64,000 nucleotides of DNA from Trametes villosa. Lineage: Eukaryota > Basidiomycota > Agaricomycetes > Polyporales > Polyporaceae. Shown here piece by piece: positions 31,364 to 42,925 of this stretch (positions are counted from its first letter, which is position 1; each line of letters begins with the position of its first letter). The notes beneath the pieces were generated by a model. That model was not told the DNA's origin, made no database searches, and saw only the letters and a program-made list of their open reading frames with translations. The stretch spans positions 3,038,001-3,102,000 of the forward strand of contig PUDQ02000010.1 in the NCBI GenBank assembly GCA_002964805.2, read 5' to 3'. The position numbers and the translations under genes were made by a program.

Positions 31364-31678
31364 CTCGTAATCCTTTCCCTGCCCGATGAACATACGTTCG
31401 GCCCTGTCGCTCGGTCTTTTACTGCTGTTGCATATTCGACTCTTAATAATCCGGGACTCTGGTCTGGCGCTCTCGTGCTGTACCCCGTTATCTAGGGCTT
31501 ATGGTCGCTGTACATTCCTGTAATACTATAGCTCAACGCGCCGAAACACGACCATCAACTGGCCCGCCTCCACATCACACGTATTTCCTGCTATACATTC
31601 TATTACACCGCAAGTGCGCGTCTGAGAAAGGGGTATCTATCCAGCGTCCATCTCGAGCCCTACGTGTATCGGGTATCA
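31364..31678. other. Convergent intergenic stretch (315 bp)
   Basis: 3' regions of two convergent genes. No extra feature seen. Confidence 0.5.
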
Positions 31679-33278
31679 TCATGGGAGACGCTGCACAACT
31701 ATCGTGGTATCGTCCATCCACCGCTCCTCCATCTCGACCGTCAGGTTGCGCGAGACAAGCTGGGTATCAGAACCGCCTATGGCCTCTCGCAGAAGCGACA
31801 GCGCCAAGTTCGTGCTCGTGCTTGCGCCTCCGTGCCTGTGCGCGTGGTCCGCGCCCTGCCCCGTGACTGCGTCCAGCTCCTGGCCGACGACCTGCACCCA
31901 CTCCGCGGCCATCTCGTCGAACGAATAGCCGTCATACAAATCCGAGAGCCCGTCGGAGCAGAGGATCAGTACCCTCGGCGGCGCGGGGCCGCCCCTCACC
32001 TTGGCATCGCCGTCTCCGCCCCGGAGTGGGACGTGGTACACGTCGGGCGCGCTTGAGAGGTATGGCGGCGTGCGGATGCGCGGGACGTGCGGCTCCATGA
32101 CCTCGGCGGAGAACCAGTCCGCGTCGAGGTGCTTGAATACCAGCTCGGCGTACACCGCGGGCAGCTTCAGCCACGCGTCGCCGATCGCTGTGCGGGTGAA
32201 AGGAGGTGCGGGTGACGGATGAAAAATGACGAAAGCCACGGCGTCGGCGCACTGACTGGGACGCGCATGAGCGGCGGGACGGCGGACGCACCTCTCGTCG
32301 GCGCGAGGAAGCCCAGAACCCGGCTGTTCCACGTGCAGTCCGCCTCGCCGGGGTGCTCTGCGCGTATGCGCTCCAATTCGCCGGGGTTACTCCCGTTGTG
32401 AATAGAGTTGAGGACGGTGGCCCGCCAGGTGCCGGCGGCGGCGTCCTTCTGTCCAAGCACTGGCCGGCGCGGTCAGCGTGCCGCGGGGCTAGTACCGGAC
32501 GGGGCGGTGACGTACCCGCGACGCAGTCGCCTACGTTCGCGACCCATAAGTGGCTTTTTGTGGGATCGACGAGCGCGACGAGGGCGGTAGTGCCGCCGAA
32601 CGCGCGTGCGGCCCTGAGATACCCCGACGGCTTCTTCGGGGTAGGGGTGGCGTCGCTCAGAAGCCGCTTCACCCGCGAAGCGTCGAGCCTGCGCAGCTCT
32701 TCGGCCTTGCCGGACGGGAAGACGGCGAGAAAGCCGGCTACGAGCGCGCTATCGAGGTGCTCCAACGACTCCTTCAGGACGCCTGAGATAAGCGCGGGGA
32801 GCGTGCCTTCCGGGGGTCGTGCACGTAACGCAGCGGCTAAAGAATCCTTCAAGTAAGGTCCAAGCGCAGCCGATATGTGGTCGACCGTGTGGTGGTTCAT
32901 ATGACCTAAGTGATGACGATCTGTCAGTATCAAAATATGACAAGAAGGTCCGGCGGATGCGGACGCACCGTCAAACACAGCCGTGTACGTCCAGGTGCCG
33001 CCGGGGAGAGCCCACTGCTCTGCCCGATGTCGGTCCTGGCTGCGGTAATGCCACGTCCTGCACGGCTGGAGCGACACCGCGTCGACGCTGCCCACCGTCT
33101 GTGGGCACGCGAGCCTCCTCAGCTCCTCTGCGACCGCTGGCTCTGGAAGCATGCGATATGTCCAGCGCTCGGGGCCGCCGCGGTCCATATCCGTAGTGGC
33201 GAAGTCCTTGACCTCATCGAGGGTGCGCTGTAGCTGTGATTCACTGGCGGGTGTTAGGTCAATCACGCGGAGGTCCAT
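31679..33278 (-). CDS. PP2C-type Ser/Thr protein phosphatase (458 aa)
   Basis: Four exons join in frame on the minus strand: 33278-32969, 32905-32516, 32459-32292 and 32187-31679. PP2C motifs appear in order: TYTAVFDGH (metal-binding Asp-Gly, across intron 1), FGGTTALVALVD, LWVANVGDC, LAPTRAIGDAWLKL, LILCSDGLSDLYDG and the final metal ligand in DDTTIVV. These are Mg/Mn-dependent phosphatases. The layout with long inserts is that of the pyruvate dehydrogenase phosphatase-like group, but substrate and location are open. The frame upstream of the Met at 33278 stays open for over 20 codons, so an additional 5' exon (for example a targeting sequence) is possible. Confidence 0.88.
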
Positions 33279-35505
33279 AGCCCAGCGGCGAGAGAGGGCA
33301 CAGCAGCGAGACGGACAGGCTGATCGGTCCTTCCGCGGCGCCCTGGGCCTGCCTGGAATATAAGGAAGGGGTCGGAGATGGATCTGACGGAGAGGGAAGG
33401 GGCGGATGTCGCCCGCGCCGCGGCGCGGGCCCCCTTCTGAGCAATCGGCGAGCTTTCTTTCTTCTGCCAGGGATCGGAGCGCCGGGCGTTATGGCACTGA
33501 ATGGCTGCGCCCATGATGCAAGAAGGCGTCGATGAGCTGATTGACATCAGGCTCCGGCCCCTCGAGGCGGACGCAGCGTTCCCTGGAGAACGCCCGGGGC
33601 CCGTCGTCAGCACTGGGCGGCGTGCACCCGTCCGGTAACTGAATGCAAAGCCTGTTCCCGACGAGAACCGGCCGCGTGCCGGATCCCGTCAGCGGCAGGC
33701 CGCCCGCGTGCCAGGAAGAAGAGGGTATCTGAGTTGCCGGAGGGCCTGAGTATTCGTGGGCACAAGCAGCGGGGCGCGCGAAAGAGACCGAGCGGATTCT
33801 CAGGTGTGCGCATATGGCGATCTCGAGGGCGTGGGCGCCCCCTCCACGTTTAAGTACCGCAGCGAACACGACGGCTGCCTTTCTGGGAACACAACGTCGC
33901 CTGGGCTGGCCCGTGCACAGGCTCGCTGCCTGCCCCCCAGCTGGCCTTTATATTCGCACTCGCCGGCGACAAAACAGCGAACGGCGGGGCTCGCCACCCA
34001 GCCACCGCGGGGCCATCTATCTATCAGCCAGCTGTCTTCCAATTGTCGCCACAGAATCAAATTTCCGCGCCCGCCCGGCCCAAGTGGGCGAGCTGTGCAG
34101 GCATCTGCCGTCCCCGCGGTCGAGGGCGTTCGCCGCAGAGAGCGTGTCTGATCTGTCAACAGATACCGCGTCCGCGATCTCAACTCAATGCGATGCGTGC
34201 GATGGCGCGCCCGCGTCCCGCGGCGCTCGAGAGATCGGGGGTGCGCGACGACACACCGCTCGCCCCCCGCGGCGCACGCCGCCACGCCGCCGGGCCCCGG
34301 GGCCTGCGCGGCCATTCCTGTCAGGCAGGCGTGCATCGATGCGCGCGCCCGCGGGGGCGCATGACCCGCCGTTTGACTAGCGGGGGCACGCCGCGCAGGG
34401 CGCGCAGGGCTTCGCCCGCTTCTTGGAAGCCCAGCAGATGATATCAAGGAAGACCGCCGTCTCGCTCCACGGAGGCCCGGTACGTAATCGCTCCCTTTCG
34501 CGCGCAGGGAGGTGCAGGATTGCGAGGAGCAGCGGGGTGCCCCGCAGCCGCACCCGAGCCGTCAGCGACAGAGCGGGGGCCCCCATGCGGTGGCGGCTCG
34601 GGTACGCAAGCGCGTCTGCCTGCCCGGCGGCTCGACGAGGGCCTCTGAACGAGGCTCTGCGATGTGTCTGGCTCTCCTTCCTGGCGGAACAAGCGACCCT
34701 TGCGCCGGGGAGGCGAGCCCGACCACGGCTGCAGCGCGCCGAGGTGGATGCCGTCTTCCCTGCGCATCGCGCTTGCGCAGAGCCCCATCGAGGCGCGACG
34801 TGACCGCGGTTCTAGCGGAGGCGTCCGGGGCCGGGTGGCTCGATCGATGGCTGAGGAGGCTTCCCCCGCCCCTCGAGGCGCAGGTTCGCGCGTGGTGGGA
34901 TGTTTTCGACCACAGTCGCCCGGCGAGGAAAGGGCCATCGGAGACTCCGCGAAGATATTGATGGTAGCCGTAATAGCCCCTTCCCTGCACGGAACCCTGT
35001 CCGGGAGGATGACCCGTACGCATCATACGCAATCGCCAGGCGTTGAGGGCAGGCAGCGGCGTAATATTGCAGCGTCCGCGGTCCGCTGCCGTACGAGAGG
35101 GTACAGAACAACGAGCCGTTACGCGCCGAGCGTACGAAAGCGGGGTGCGCACATCATGCTGCCGTACAGAGGTGATAAAATCGACGCACTGTGTTCCCTT
35201 AAGCGGCGAAGACGTATTCCTGGGCGAGTTCCCGACCCTGATCGCAGTGCGCGGCGCCGCGCGCACGGGGCGGCGGAGGAATCAGAGGGACCTGGAGCAG
35301 GCAGCCATCAACGCCGAGTTTCGTCCGGATGGTACATACACGTCTGTATTGCCGCGTGTAAAGGCTCTTTCCTGCGCCCCCTCGGAAATCGACTAGGAAC
35401 CCGTCTTGTCTACAATACGCCCCGCCGCTGGTTCCTGCTGAATAGCCCACCCCCCGTTCTGCTGCTCGTACAACGACCGGATCGACGCCGCTCCGAATGG
35501 GCTTG
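33279..35505. other. 2.2-kb GC-rich stretch without an assigned gene
   Basis: Long overlapping frames on both strands reflect high GC content rather than genes; none gives a known domain. A minus-strand frame at 33869-33489 has a fairly natural composition and could belong to a 5' exon of the PP2C gene or to a small separate gene. I leave it unassigned. Confidence 0.3.
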
Positions 35506-37077
35506 CTATGAGGACCGGAGCTCGAAACTTGCAAAGGCCAGGTCGTATCCGCCGAACTCGTAGTTGATCTTGTCCGTGCGCTTGTAGAGCCCCGCGAATG
35601 CGCTCTCCTTGTCCCGCTCCGGCAGTGCGTCCCCGGCACGGTCGGTCCGCCTTGCAGGCAGGGTGAGAGCCGACTTGAATGCGCGCTGGGCCGACTCGAT
35701 CGCGCTCTCGCCTTCCTCCTCCTCCGTCGCGTCGTTGTCCTTGCTCGAGATGAAGAGCGTGAGCGTCAGCCGACCCGGTCGGAAGATGTCGACGACACGG
35801 CGGATGAGTGTCTTCAAGTCAGGTACGCTAGTCGCCTTGTCCGTGGGTGAGGTCGGCAAAGGCACATTACACTCGAACGACGCGTACGACCAGCCCTCTT
35901 CTGGCGTAACGTGGATGGTGTAGTATCCCTCACCCGAATGCGAGGGGTTCTGACCGGCATCAGGACGCCACTTGAGCAGCGCGTTGCTGGAGTAGCCGCA
36001 TGGAGAGAAGGAATAGGCGTCAAGGGAGGTGATGTGTGGGGGGAAGAGGTTGGAGATTCCGAGCTTGGCCGAGAGTGCCATGCCATCCGCGCCTGCAGTG
36101 GCCTCCGCTTCCTCTGGTGGTGCTTGGCTGAAGAAGGGCTCGCGTGCCTCGGGGGAGAGGTGTGTCATGAGGATTTCGATGGTATAGTCGGACGCGATGG
36201 CATCGTCGGCGCCGTCGTGTGTGTCCTCCGGGGGAGCGTCCCCGTTCACTTTTGACGAGCCAGGCTCGGGATATTCGGTCTCCACGGGAGACAGGTGAGG
36301 AGAGCTCGGCGCAGTGCCGGCGTTCGAAGAGCCGCTCTCGGTGGGTGATGTCATGTAGAGTAGCCAGTGGTCGCCGTTAACCTTGCCGATGGTGTAGGCA
36401 GCGCCGTTAGGGAAGAGGTTGTCGAGGAACTCGATCTCCGTTCTCCATTCACGGTGAGGACCCTCTTGTCTTTCGGGGAACATGAAGGCCTTCCGGGAGT
36501 AGAACAGCCGGTGGACGGAGGTGAGGCCGGCATGGTCGCGGGCGATCTCGAGGATCCTGGGTAAACCAAGGAGGTTGAGGGTCGTGCCGCATGTTTTGAG
36601 GATGAGGCGGTGGGGAGATACGAAGAATGAGGATTCGCTAGGGAGGTTGAGTAAGGTCAGTGCTTCGCTTAAACCACAGCACGCGAGCGATCAAGCGAAT
36701 GGTGCGATCAAACGAGCAAACAAGACGCAGCCACTACTCGGGGCGCGCCACAGGCGTCTCGTAGCTCGTGTACTCGATCGGCAATACAGCAGAGAGGCGC
36801 GTATCTTGCCACGCGGTTTAGCGATAGGTACACACCTGAGGAGGTAGGCGTCTGTCTCCGTCCCTTCCACCACCGACAGGATTTTGCACTTGACGATGTC
36901 AAGCATCTCCTCCCACACCGTTCTGGGTACCCTGCGGAGCCCGAACTTGCCATCTGCGCTATTGGTGGCGTCTAGCAAGTCTGCGGCGGAGGGCGCGAAC
37001 CAGATCTCGAGGAGCTTTTCGGGCCCTTCGAAAGGGCCGCTTGGGGCGGGGTCGAGTTCAATCTCGGCAGAGGTCAT
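35506..37077 (-). CDS. SPE2: S-adenosylmethionine decarboxylase proenzyme (457 aa)
   Basis: Two exons on the minus strand (37077-36836 and 36637-35506) with a 198-nt intron, long for this window. The N-terminus reads FEGPEKLLEIWFAPS. The autocleavage site that makes the pyruvoyl cofactor, SESSFFVSPHRLILKTCGTT, sits at the start of exon 2, with the second Ser after Glu as the expected pyruvoyl precursor. Further family marks are GLTSVHRLFYSRKAFMFPERQ, FSPCGYSSNAL and YYTIHVTPEEGWSYASFE. The enzyme supplies decarboxylated AdoMet for spermidine and spermine synthesis in the cytosol. An acidic insert (around residues 190-230) makes the protein longer than the yeast enzyme. It is divergent from the DUF1279 gene. 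Confidence 0.94.
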
Positions 37078-37458
37078 GGTCGAGCAGCAGGCAGGATAGG
37101 GTGTGCTATCTGGGACGGTGGTGGCGAGCGAAAGAGAAGGCGATCTCTGGACGCATGAAAGGGATGGCGCGGGGGAGGAACAGAGTCCGGAGGCTCAGCC
37201 GACTCTCCCGCGCAAAACTCGAAAAGTGAGCGATCGATAGACGCCCCAAATGCGGAAGGCGCGGTGGCTGTTCCCTGCGCGCGCCCCCATTGGTCGGTGT
37301 GCTGACGCGGGTGATTGCCGGGACGTGACGCCTCCTCGTCGCCGGCCTCGACGCGCTCGAGCTCTGCCACCGCCGCCTCGAAAAGCTGAGCTCGCCGCCA
37401 TCCTACCCCTCTCAACTACCCTCTCCGCTCTCTCGGCGAGCACCTCTACCTCGCACGA
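37078..37458. promoter_or_regulatory. Divergent promoter region, SPE2 / DUF1279 gene
   Basis: 381 bp between two divergent starts. No TATA box seen on either side; the tract is GC-rich. Confidence 0.4.
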
Positions 37459-38136
37459 ATGGTCCGAAGTTACATCCTGCGCATTCCAATCGTGCGCACA
37501 CTGGCGTCGCGTGTCTCGCAACCTCTTCTTCCGCTCACCACTCGCTTCGCGCCCCGCGCAGCAGCAGCTTCGGGCTCGCGGCCCTTCTCCCACTTCCCCG
37601 CTCGCCTCTCTTCCTCGCCTCCACCCTCACCACGAACATCTACAGACGACCCCGAGTCCTCCAGCCACACACTACCGCCCAACGCCTCTCTGACGCAGCG
37701 CCTCAAACACCTCATCAAGTCGTACGGCTGGTATGCGCTCGGCGTGTACATCGTGCTCTCCACCCTCGACTTCACCGTCGCCTTCGCCGCGGTGAACATC
37801 ATCGGCGCCGAGCACGTCTCCCGCGTCGCCGCCGAGGTCAAGGGCTACTTCGCTGGCCTCATCCCCTCAACACCGCCGGAGCCCGGTCGCGAGGAGATCG
37901 AGTCCGCGGCCTCTCACGCCAGCTCCGGCGGCCACGAGGGCCTCATGGCGATGCTCGTCCTCGCGTACACCATCCACAAGACGCTCTTCCTCCCCGTGCG
38001 CGTGGGCTTGACCGCTGCCATCACGCCGAAGCTCGTGCACTGGCTCCGGGCGCGCGGCTGGGCGGGCAGCGCCGGAACGCGGAGGGCGGCGCAGGAGGTG
38101 CGGGAAAAGATTCGGAACAGGCGGGAAAGGGACTAA
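37459..38136 (+). CDS. DUF1279 (FAM210/Mrx15-like) mitochondrial membrane protein (225 aa)
   Basis: Single exon. The N-terminus is rich in Arg, Ser and Ala and lacks acidic residues for the first 60 positions (RIPIVRTLASRVSQPLLPLT), typical of a mitochondrial targeting sequence. The DUF1279 domain follows: LKHLIKSYGWYALGVYIVLSTLDF with one membrane segment, then LMAMLVLAYTIHKTLFLPVR and GLTAAITPKLVHWLRARGW. Relatives act in mitochondrial translation and membrane organisation (yeast Mrx15, human FAM210A). The Gly-x-Tyr helix and the VRVGLTAAITPK end block are the family marks. The basic C-terminal tail is short. Confidence 0.88.
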   Translation: MVRSYILRIPIVRTLASRVSQPLLPLTTRFAPRAAAASGSRPFSHFPARLSSSPPPSPRTSTDDPESSSHTLPPNASLTQRLKHLIKSYGWYALGVYIVLSTLDFTVAFAAVNIIGAEHVSRVAAEVKGYFAGLIPSTPPEPGREEIESAASHASSGGHEGLMAMLVLAYTIHKTLFLPVRVGLTAAITPKLVHWLRARGWAGSAGTRRAAQEVREKIRNRRERD

Positions 38137-38353
38137 GTTCGGTGGCGATCACACTCGCCGCCGGACGCTGGTCCTCACAGTTCCTTCTCAGCAGCGATGG
38201 TGAGCCGAATTGCGACGCGAACATAAATATTTCCTTTGGCACCCGCTCACACACCGAATATCGTACAGGCCGGGGAAGGACCTCACACTACTCTTACATG
38301 CCGATATCCTAGAGCGCAACCCGCAAACCTAATCATCACGATACGGGGTTCAG

Positions 38354-38897
38354 TCAGGCTGGCGGGGCGTCCGCGTCTGCACGGTGTTAACAGATGTACG
38401 CTCGCGATATCATGACTGGGCTCACCCTTGAGGATGCCCTCCTTGATGAGCTCCTCGGGCTTCGGTCGCGCCTGGAGCGCATGCTCGAGCTTGTCCTAGT
38501 GGCGTCCGCATAATCAGGCCCATGAACAGGATCTATCAGACAAGACACTCACCTCCAGCTGAGAACGCTGCAGCTTCTCCTTTGCAGCCTGCAATGACGG
38601 CGCAACGGTGTCGTCTAGGACGCGCCACACCGTTAGGCGACGTCCCTAGCCACAAGACGGCGTGCGCGCACCTTTGAGGATGTTGCGATCGATGAGCTCG
38701 TGCTTCTCGGGCCGCTGCGTGAGGCTCTTCTCCAGCTTCTGCGCGGCCACAGGATCGATCGACGTCTTGCGCGTCGGCAGGGGCGGGCGGGGCGTCTGGG
38801 TCTCCGTTACAGCAGCTGTATGCGTGTATGCGTACGGCAATGTGGCGTAGCGCGTCAATAGCGCGTCTGGGGCATCACAGGAGGGCAACGTACACAT
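38354..38897 (-). CDS. RPEL-repeat protein (126 aa)
   Basis: Four exons join in frame on the minus strand: 38897-38672, 38614-38553, 38495-38426 and 38376-38354. Two RPEL motifs are present: KLEKSLTQRPEKHELIDRNI and KLEHALQARPKPEELIKEGI, each followed by LK. Between them lies the spacer APSLQAAKEKLQRSQLE. In animals RPEL motifs bind G-actin; in fungi such short RPEL proteins are common and their role is not settled. The start Met at 38897 is the first in frame, but a Cys right after Met is unusual and an upstream exon is not excluded. Confidence 0.78.
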
Positions 38898-39491
38898 CGC
38901 GTTGATCAGGCGGAGTGGGTGTCGGTTAGTATGAGGAGGGAGGGGAGGGGGAGATGGAGATGGAGGATAGGGATGAAGAAGACAAGGCTATAAGCTGGGA
39001 GGAGCGCTCCGCCCGTGCGTTTCTATAGAGCTGCTAACAGGTCCAGATCGAGCCCGTGACCGGGTCATGGCTTCCTGCTTCGCGACCATAGTCGCCTGCG
39101 CCTCGACCTCCTACAGACCAACGCCCGCACAGCAGCCGTGTCGAGTTGCCAACGCGCTTCTGCACTCAGGTACGCTGGAAGCACCCGCTCACAAAGGGGG
39201 AGACAGGGCCGCAAGCGCCCCAGACGCTGCGCGGGCGATAGTGGCGCACGGGGAAGGCTGTGTACGTTTGTTCATGAGCCACCGGAGATCGTAGCATACG
39301 TGTGTTCAGCAATCTCTTGTCCACGCTATCGGTGAGTGGGCTCGTACTGGATGGTGATTTACATGTTGGGCTGACCGCATATCTGCAGGTATGTATTACA
39401 CCTGGCCCGTATGGGGTCCAGGGGTAACAAGTACTACGACATGTCTTCCACCTTGACGACTTGAATAGCTCTGCAACCCTGCCTACATGGG
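38898..39491. other. Intergenic stretch (594 bp)
   Basis: Lies between two minus-strand genes. A purine-rich tract around 38935-38980 is the probable leader/promoter of the RPEL gene. Confidence 0.45.
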
Positions 39492-41438
39492 TTATGTCTG
39501 CTGTTGATCGGGATCAGAGGGGTGGTCCCCCACTTCGATCGTCAGCGCGTAGAGCCCGCGGCTGTTCCCGCTGTCCATATAGTCCGTCCACGCGGCGACC
39601 GTCAGCCTCACCCGCATCCCAATCTCGCTCACGAACTCGGCAGAGCTGTCCGACCACCCCTGCACATGCGTCGTCTTGCACGACTCCAACATGGGCCTGG
39701 GCCGATGGGCGCTCCTCTCGGGATCGACGATGAGCGGGTGAGAGGGGGGCCCGTTGAATGACACGAGCGCAGTGAGGGCCTGGGGTACGATCGTTCCATG
39801 CGGCTCGGGGCACGGCCCCAGTCCTATATAGATGCTCTCCGAGTTGCCTTTGTGGGAGAGCACAATGCAGGCGAGGGGGCCCTTGTCGGCGACGTGGATT
39901 ACAGTGCTCTCGGCGGCCAAGCAAGAGATGCTGTATCCCATTTGCTGGAGGTGCGCCACCGTCCATTGCGGAACAACCACTTCGCAGGGGCAGACAAAAA
40001 GTGGGTGCGCGCGCTTCTGGGCGGAAGGCCGTCTACGGCCGTGCCGTGTCGCATACGACTCCACGGCGAGCTCGAAGGGGCGGTACGGGATGTACACCGA
40101 TGCCATCTCGGGGCGAACGTCGTCCGAGGTCTTCACCGACGGACTCGCGGGGGCTCCTGTCGATGCCGCTCGGACGCAGAGCAATGTCGCGCCGCGCACG
40201 AACCCGGCGGGGTACCTGCATCCGACCTTGTATTGCTCGAGGCTGGATTCGGGCGGGGAGCGGAGCAGGAGCGCGATGAGACCGTCGTCGGCGTCCGTGC
40301 ACGCAAGTATGGCTATATGCACCGTCTCCGACCGTTCGATCCTGGGGAGCGGCGCGTCGGACTGCCAGAGCACGGCAAGCGGGAGACGCGTGCGGATGCC
40401 GTAGCTCGTGATGGTGTATTCGGGCACCGGGATTTTCGTCGCGATCTGGCACTCGAGCTCGTCCAAGGGGAGCGGCGCGATGCCTGCAGAATGCTCGAAC
40501 GCCGTGGGCGACGGTGCGAAGAGGTATTCGTTCTGTTCGTCCAGTGTAGCTTCTGGGCGCGGTGTTGATGTCGTCTCCATGGAGAGTGGCCTTTGGAGGA
40601 ACTGGTCGCACGGCCATTCGTATCGTTGGAAGATGAGCGGGCCCCATGCGAAGATGCTCTGGTCCGGCGTGTTCCGTAGAATCTCCTCCTGCAAGCGGTA
40701 GAACGCATTGCGCCCTTCGCCGTATATAGTCGGGATATTGACCCCAAAGATTCCCATGAGGGAGTAAGCTTCGTCCTCCACCCGCGTCGTCTTCCGCTTC
40801 GCCGCCCACGCCATACGCCGCGCGACGCTGACAGTGCTGAGCGGCCGCCTGTGCTCCAGGATCGCGCGCTCGACACCCGTGACCTCTTCCACAAGGTCCG
40901 CCAGGCTCGTCTTCGTCCCAAACGGGCGCCACTCCTTCGACACGAACACGAGCTCTCTTGGCGCGATGAGCTCCTGCAGCGTCCACCCGCGGCGGAACCA
41001 GCGGCTCTGGCGGAACTGCGAGCCGACCGCGCGCGGGTCCTGCGCGTCGCTCACGTCGTGCAGGAACGCGTAGCACACGCCCGCCTGCGCGTACCACTGG
41101 TACATCGAGTTGATCGCCTCCGAGAGCTCCGCGCTGCTCGTCTTGTCGATGCAGCACGTGTCGACCCAGAGCCAGCGGTAGCCGCGCGCCTTCGCGAACG
41201 CGCAGCACTCGCGGATCTTCTCGGACGCGCGCGCGAGGGGGGAGCGTGGTTTGCGCCCGGTGAGACGGGCGAGGCGGTTGCCCCATGCTTCGCGCGCGGA
41301 GAGGGCGTGCAGGGCTTGCAGGTCTTGGAAGGACTGCTCTTTGCCTGTGATCCAGACGTGCGAGAGGATGGCGTAGTTTTCTTGCGACGGGTCCGCGATG
41401 TAGTGTAGCTTCCCGGTCGTGGTATCCAGAAGCCACAT
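39492..41438 (-). CDS. HET-domain protein (648 aa)
   Basis: Single exon. The HET domain takes up the first 250 residues: an N-terminal MWLLDTTTGKLHYI, the block ENYAILSHVW, and RGYRWLWVDTCCIDKTSSAE. Next come EAINSMYQWYAQAGVCYAFL, SRWFRRGWTLQELIAPRELV, and the closing block EDEAYSLMGIFGVNIPTIYG with GEGRNAFYRLQEEIL. This is the architecture of many Agaricomycete HET proteins. HET domains act in nonself recognition and cell death in ascomycetes and are widely expanded in basidiomycetes. The C-terminal 390 residues carry no repeat (no WD40, ankyrin or NACHT) that I can see, so this is a HET-only type. The frame is intact and so possibly functional. Confidence 0.87.
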   Translation of the reverse strand: MWLLDTTTGKLHYIADPSQENYAILSHVWITGKEQSFQDLQALHALSAREAWGNRLARLTGRKPRSPLARASEKIRECCAFAKARGYRWLWVDTCCIDKTSSAELSEAINSMYQWYAQAGVCYAFLHDVSDAQDPRAVGSQFRQSRWFRRGWTLQELIAPRELVFVSKEWRPFGTKTSLADLVEEVTGVERAILEHRRPLSTVSVARRMAWAAKRKTTRVEDEAYSLMGIFGVNIPTIYGEGRNAFYRLQEEILRNTPDQSIFAWGPLIFQRYEWPCDQFLQRPLSMETTSTPRPEATLDEQNEYLFAPSPTAFEHSAGIAPLPLDELECQIATKIPVPEYTITSYGIRTRLPLAVLWQSDAPLPRIERSETVHIAILACTDADDGLIALLLRSPPESSLEQYKVGCRYPAGFVRGATLLCVRAASTGAPASPSVKTSDDVRPEMASVYIPYRPFELAVESYATRHGRRRPSAQKRAHPLFVCPCEVVVPQWTVAHLQQMGYSISCLAAESTVIHVADKGPLACIVLSHKGNSESIYIGLGPCPEPHGTIVPQALTALVSFNGPPSHPLIVDPERSAHRPRPMLESCKTTHVQGWSDSSAEFVSEIGMRVRLTVAAWTDYMDSGNSRGLYALTIEVGDHPSDPDQQQT

Positions 41439-41969
41439 TTCCTGTGAAAGCAGCGATCAGACCAGCGCAAGTCAGAATTTGTGGATATACGTACTTACTC
41501 ACAGGTCGAGGAAGTATTCACTGTGAAGCGAGACGAGGGCGGACGGACCCCGCTGCAAGCTGCAAGTCGGGCAAGTTATAGGCAGTCACCAACGCGCATT
41601 CAGTGTGGAATGATTGATGGCAAGCCATGGTGTGAAACGCCATGAATGATGGGCTGCGCCATGAGTAGCGCAACACACCAGAACCTAGCCAACATCTCCG
41701 AAATCTAAACACTGAATTCGACACACCACAGTACTGGTCCCACAGCTTGCAAGCCAGAGACCAATAACAAGCTTGAAGATTCCCTAACATGGAAGCTGTT
41801 GCACCAATTCTGTAGTTATGTCGGAGGTCTCGGGAAGTGAGGTTTTTCGCCAAACCAGACGTTGGACCCACGTACTTCTGTATCACTGAAGTGAACTTCG
41901 GCTGGGCGGTATACAACAACATTTATACCAAACAGACCGCTCAGGCTATAAGCCTACAAGCAGCCAGGT
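41439..41969. other. Intergenic stretch (531 bp)
   Basis: Promoter side of the HET gene. It is less GC-rich than its surroundings. No gene seen. Confidence 0.45.
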
Positions 41970-42461
41970 TTACATACCCAGCCAGAAGTCATCATCCGTC
42001 CCCTTCGTCTCCCTCCGCTCCCTGTCCCGCCTCTTCTGCTGCTCACTCGCGCGGGCCTTGCACTCCTCCCGACACTCGCGAACGAGCGTGCGCGTCTCCT
42101 GAATGCCAAGCCGCACGCGCTGCACTTCCGTCGCGACATCGTTCTCCATCTCTTCCAGCAGGTTGAGAAGAGAGATCACCTCCTTGGGAGAGATCGGCGC
42201 AGGTGACTGGAGTGTAGAAGAGAGAGACGTGGATGAGGATGAGGCCGAAGATGAGGCCGCGGACGGCGAGGAAGGCATTGGCCATTGGGCAGCGGCTGGG
42301 CGGTCGGCCCCGGGAGTGGGGTCATACACGCCGATGGTGATGATGGGTAGAGGCTTTGCGAGGTTGTAGAAGAGGTCGTCCGGCAGCGCCCCAGAGAGGA
42401 GCGGAGACTGGGAGATGGCGACTGGGAGGAGAGGGGCGCGAGTACGGGTGGTGTAAGGCAT
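41970..42461 (-). CDS. Small coiled-coil protein of unknown function (163 aa)
   Basis: Single exon. The N-terminal half is Pro/Ala/Ser-rich with a long Ser run. The C-terminal half is a strong amphipathic helix (LLNLLEEMENDVATEVQRVR continuing to ARASEQQKRRDRERRET) that predicts a coiled coil, followed by a short acidic end, DDDFWLG. No known domain. The last codons overlap a possible intron donor (GTATGT at 41976), so the C-terminus could be one or two residues different. It is divergent from the complex I subunit gene. Confidence 0.6.
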   Translation of the reverse strand: MPYTTRTRAPLLPVAISQSPLLSGALPDDLFYNLAKPLPIITIGVYDPTPGADRPAAAQWPMPSSPSAASSSASSSSTSLSSTLQSPAPISPKEVISLLNLLEEMENDVATEVQRVRLGIQETRTLVRECREECKARASEQQKRRDRERRETKGTDDDFWLGM

Positions 42462-42925
42462 GGCGCGCGTGAGTGTGCGTGTTAACGAGCGAGTTGGTGA
42501 AGGCCGTGAGGCAGGCGTATAGAACAGTCGCAGGAATAGGTGGTCAGTATGCTAGAGTGCTGGGGGTCATTGAGCGCAGAGTCGCGAACTATATGGGCAG
42601 CGGCGAACTGAGGCTGACAGGCTGCATGTTCTCGGAGGCTGACACGCCATGGCGATAGAACCGAGCAAGGCACGCAGTGGCGAATCAGCCTGAGCAGGTG
42701 CACGGCACAGAAGGTGGACAAGCAGCTAGAAGACGGACCCGCGGGAGCGTCGCGAGTGAGGCCGATGGCGAGAAGATGGTAGCTGAGAACGTCTGCCACG
42801 GTCCTCGCGCGACACGCCCGCGGACGCCTGATTACGTAATCGAAGCCAGCGTCAACGACCGGGAGGTCGAGGACGGCGTCGGACTCGACTGCCATTCACC
42901 TCACCTCATCCTCGACCTCAGCGAC
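42462..42925. promoter_or_regulatory. Divergent promoter region (464 bp)
   Basis: Between the coiled-coil gene (minus) and the mitochondrial subunit gene (plus). The plus frame is open here from 42677, but the targeting peptide begins at 42926. Confidence 0.4.

Noticed and set aside
34512..35563. Long plus- and minus-strand frames (up to 299 codons) in the GC-rich gap
   Set aside because: They overlap on both strands, are Arg/Pro/Gly-rich and show no domain; high GC explains their length.
40033..41502. 489-codon second minus-strand frame within the HET gene
   Set aside because: Alternative frame of the HET gene; Arg/Ala-biased and without domains.
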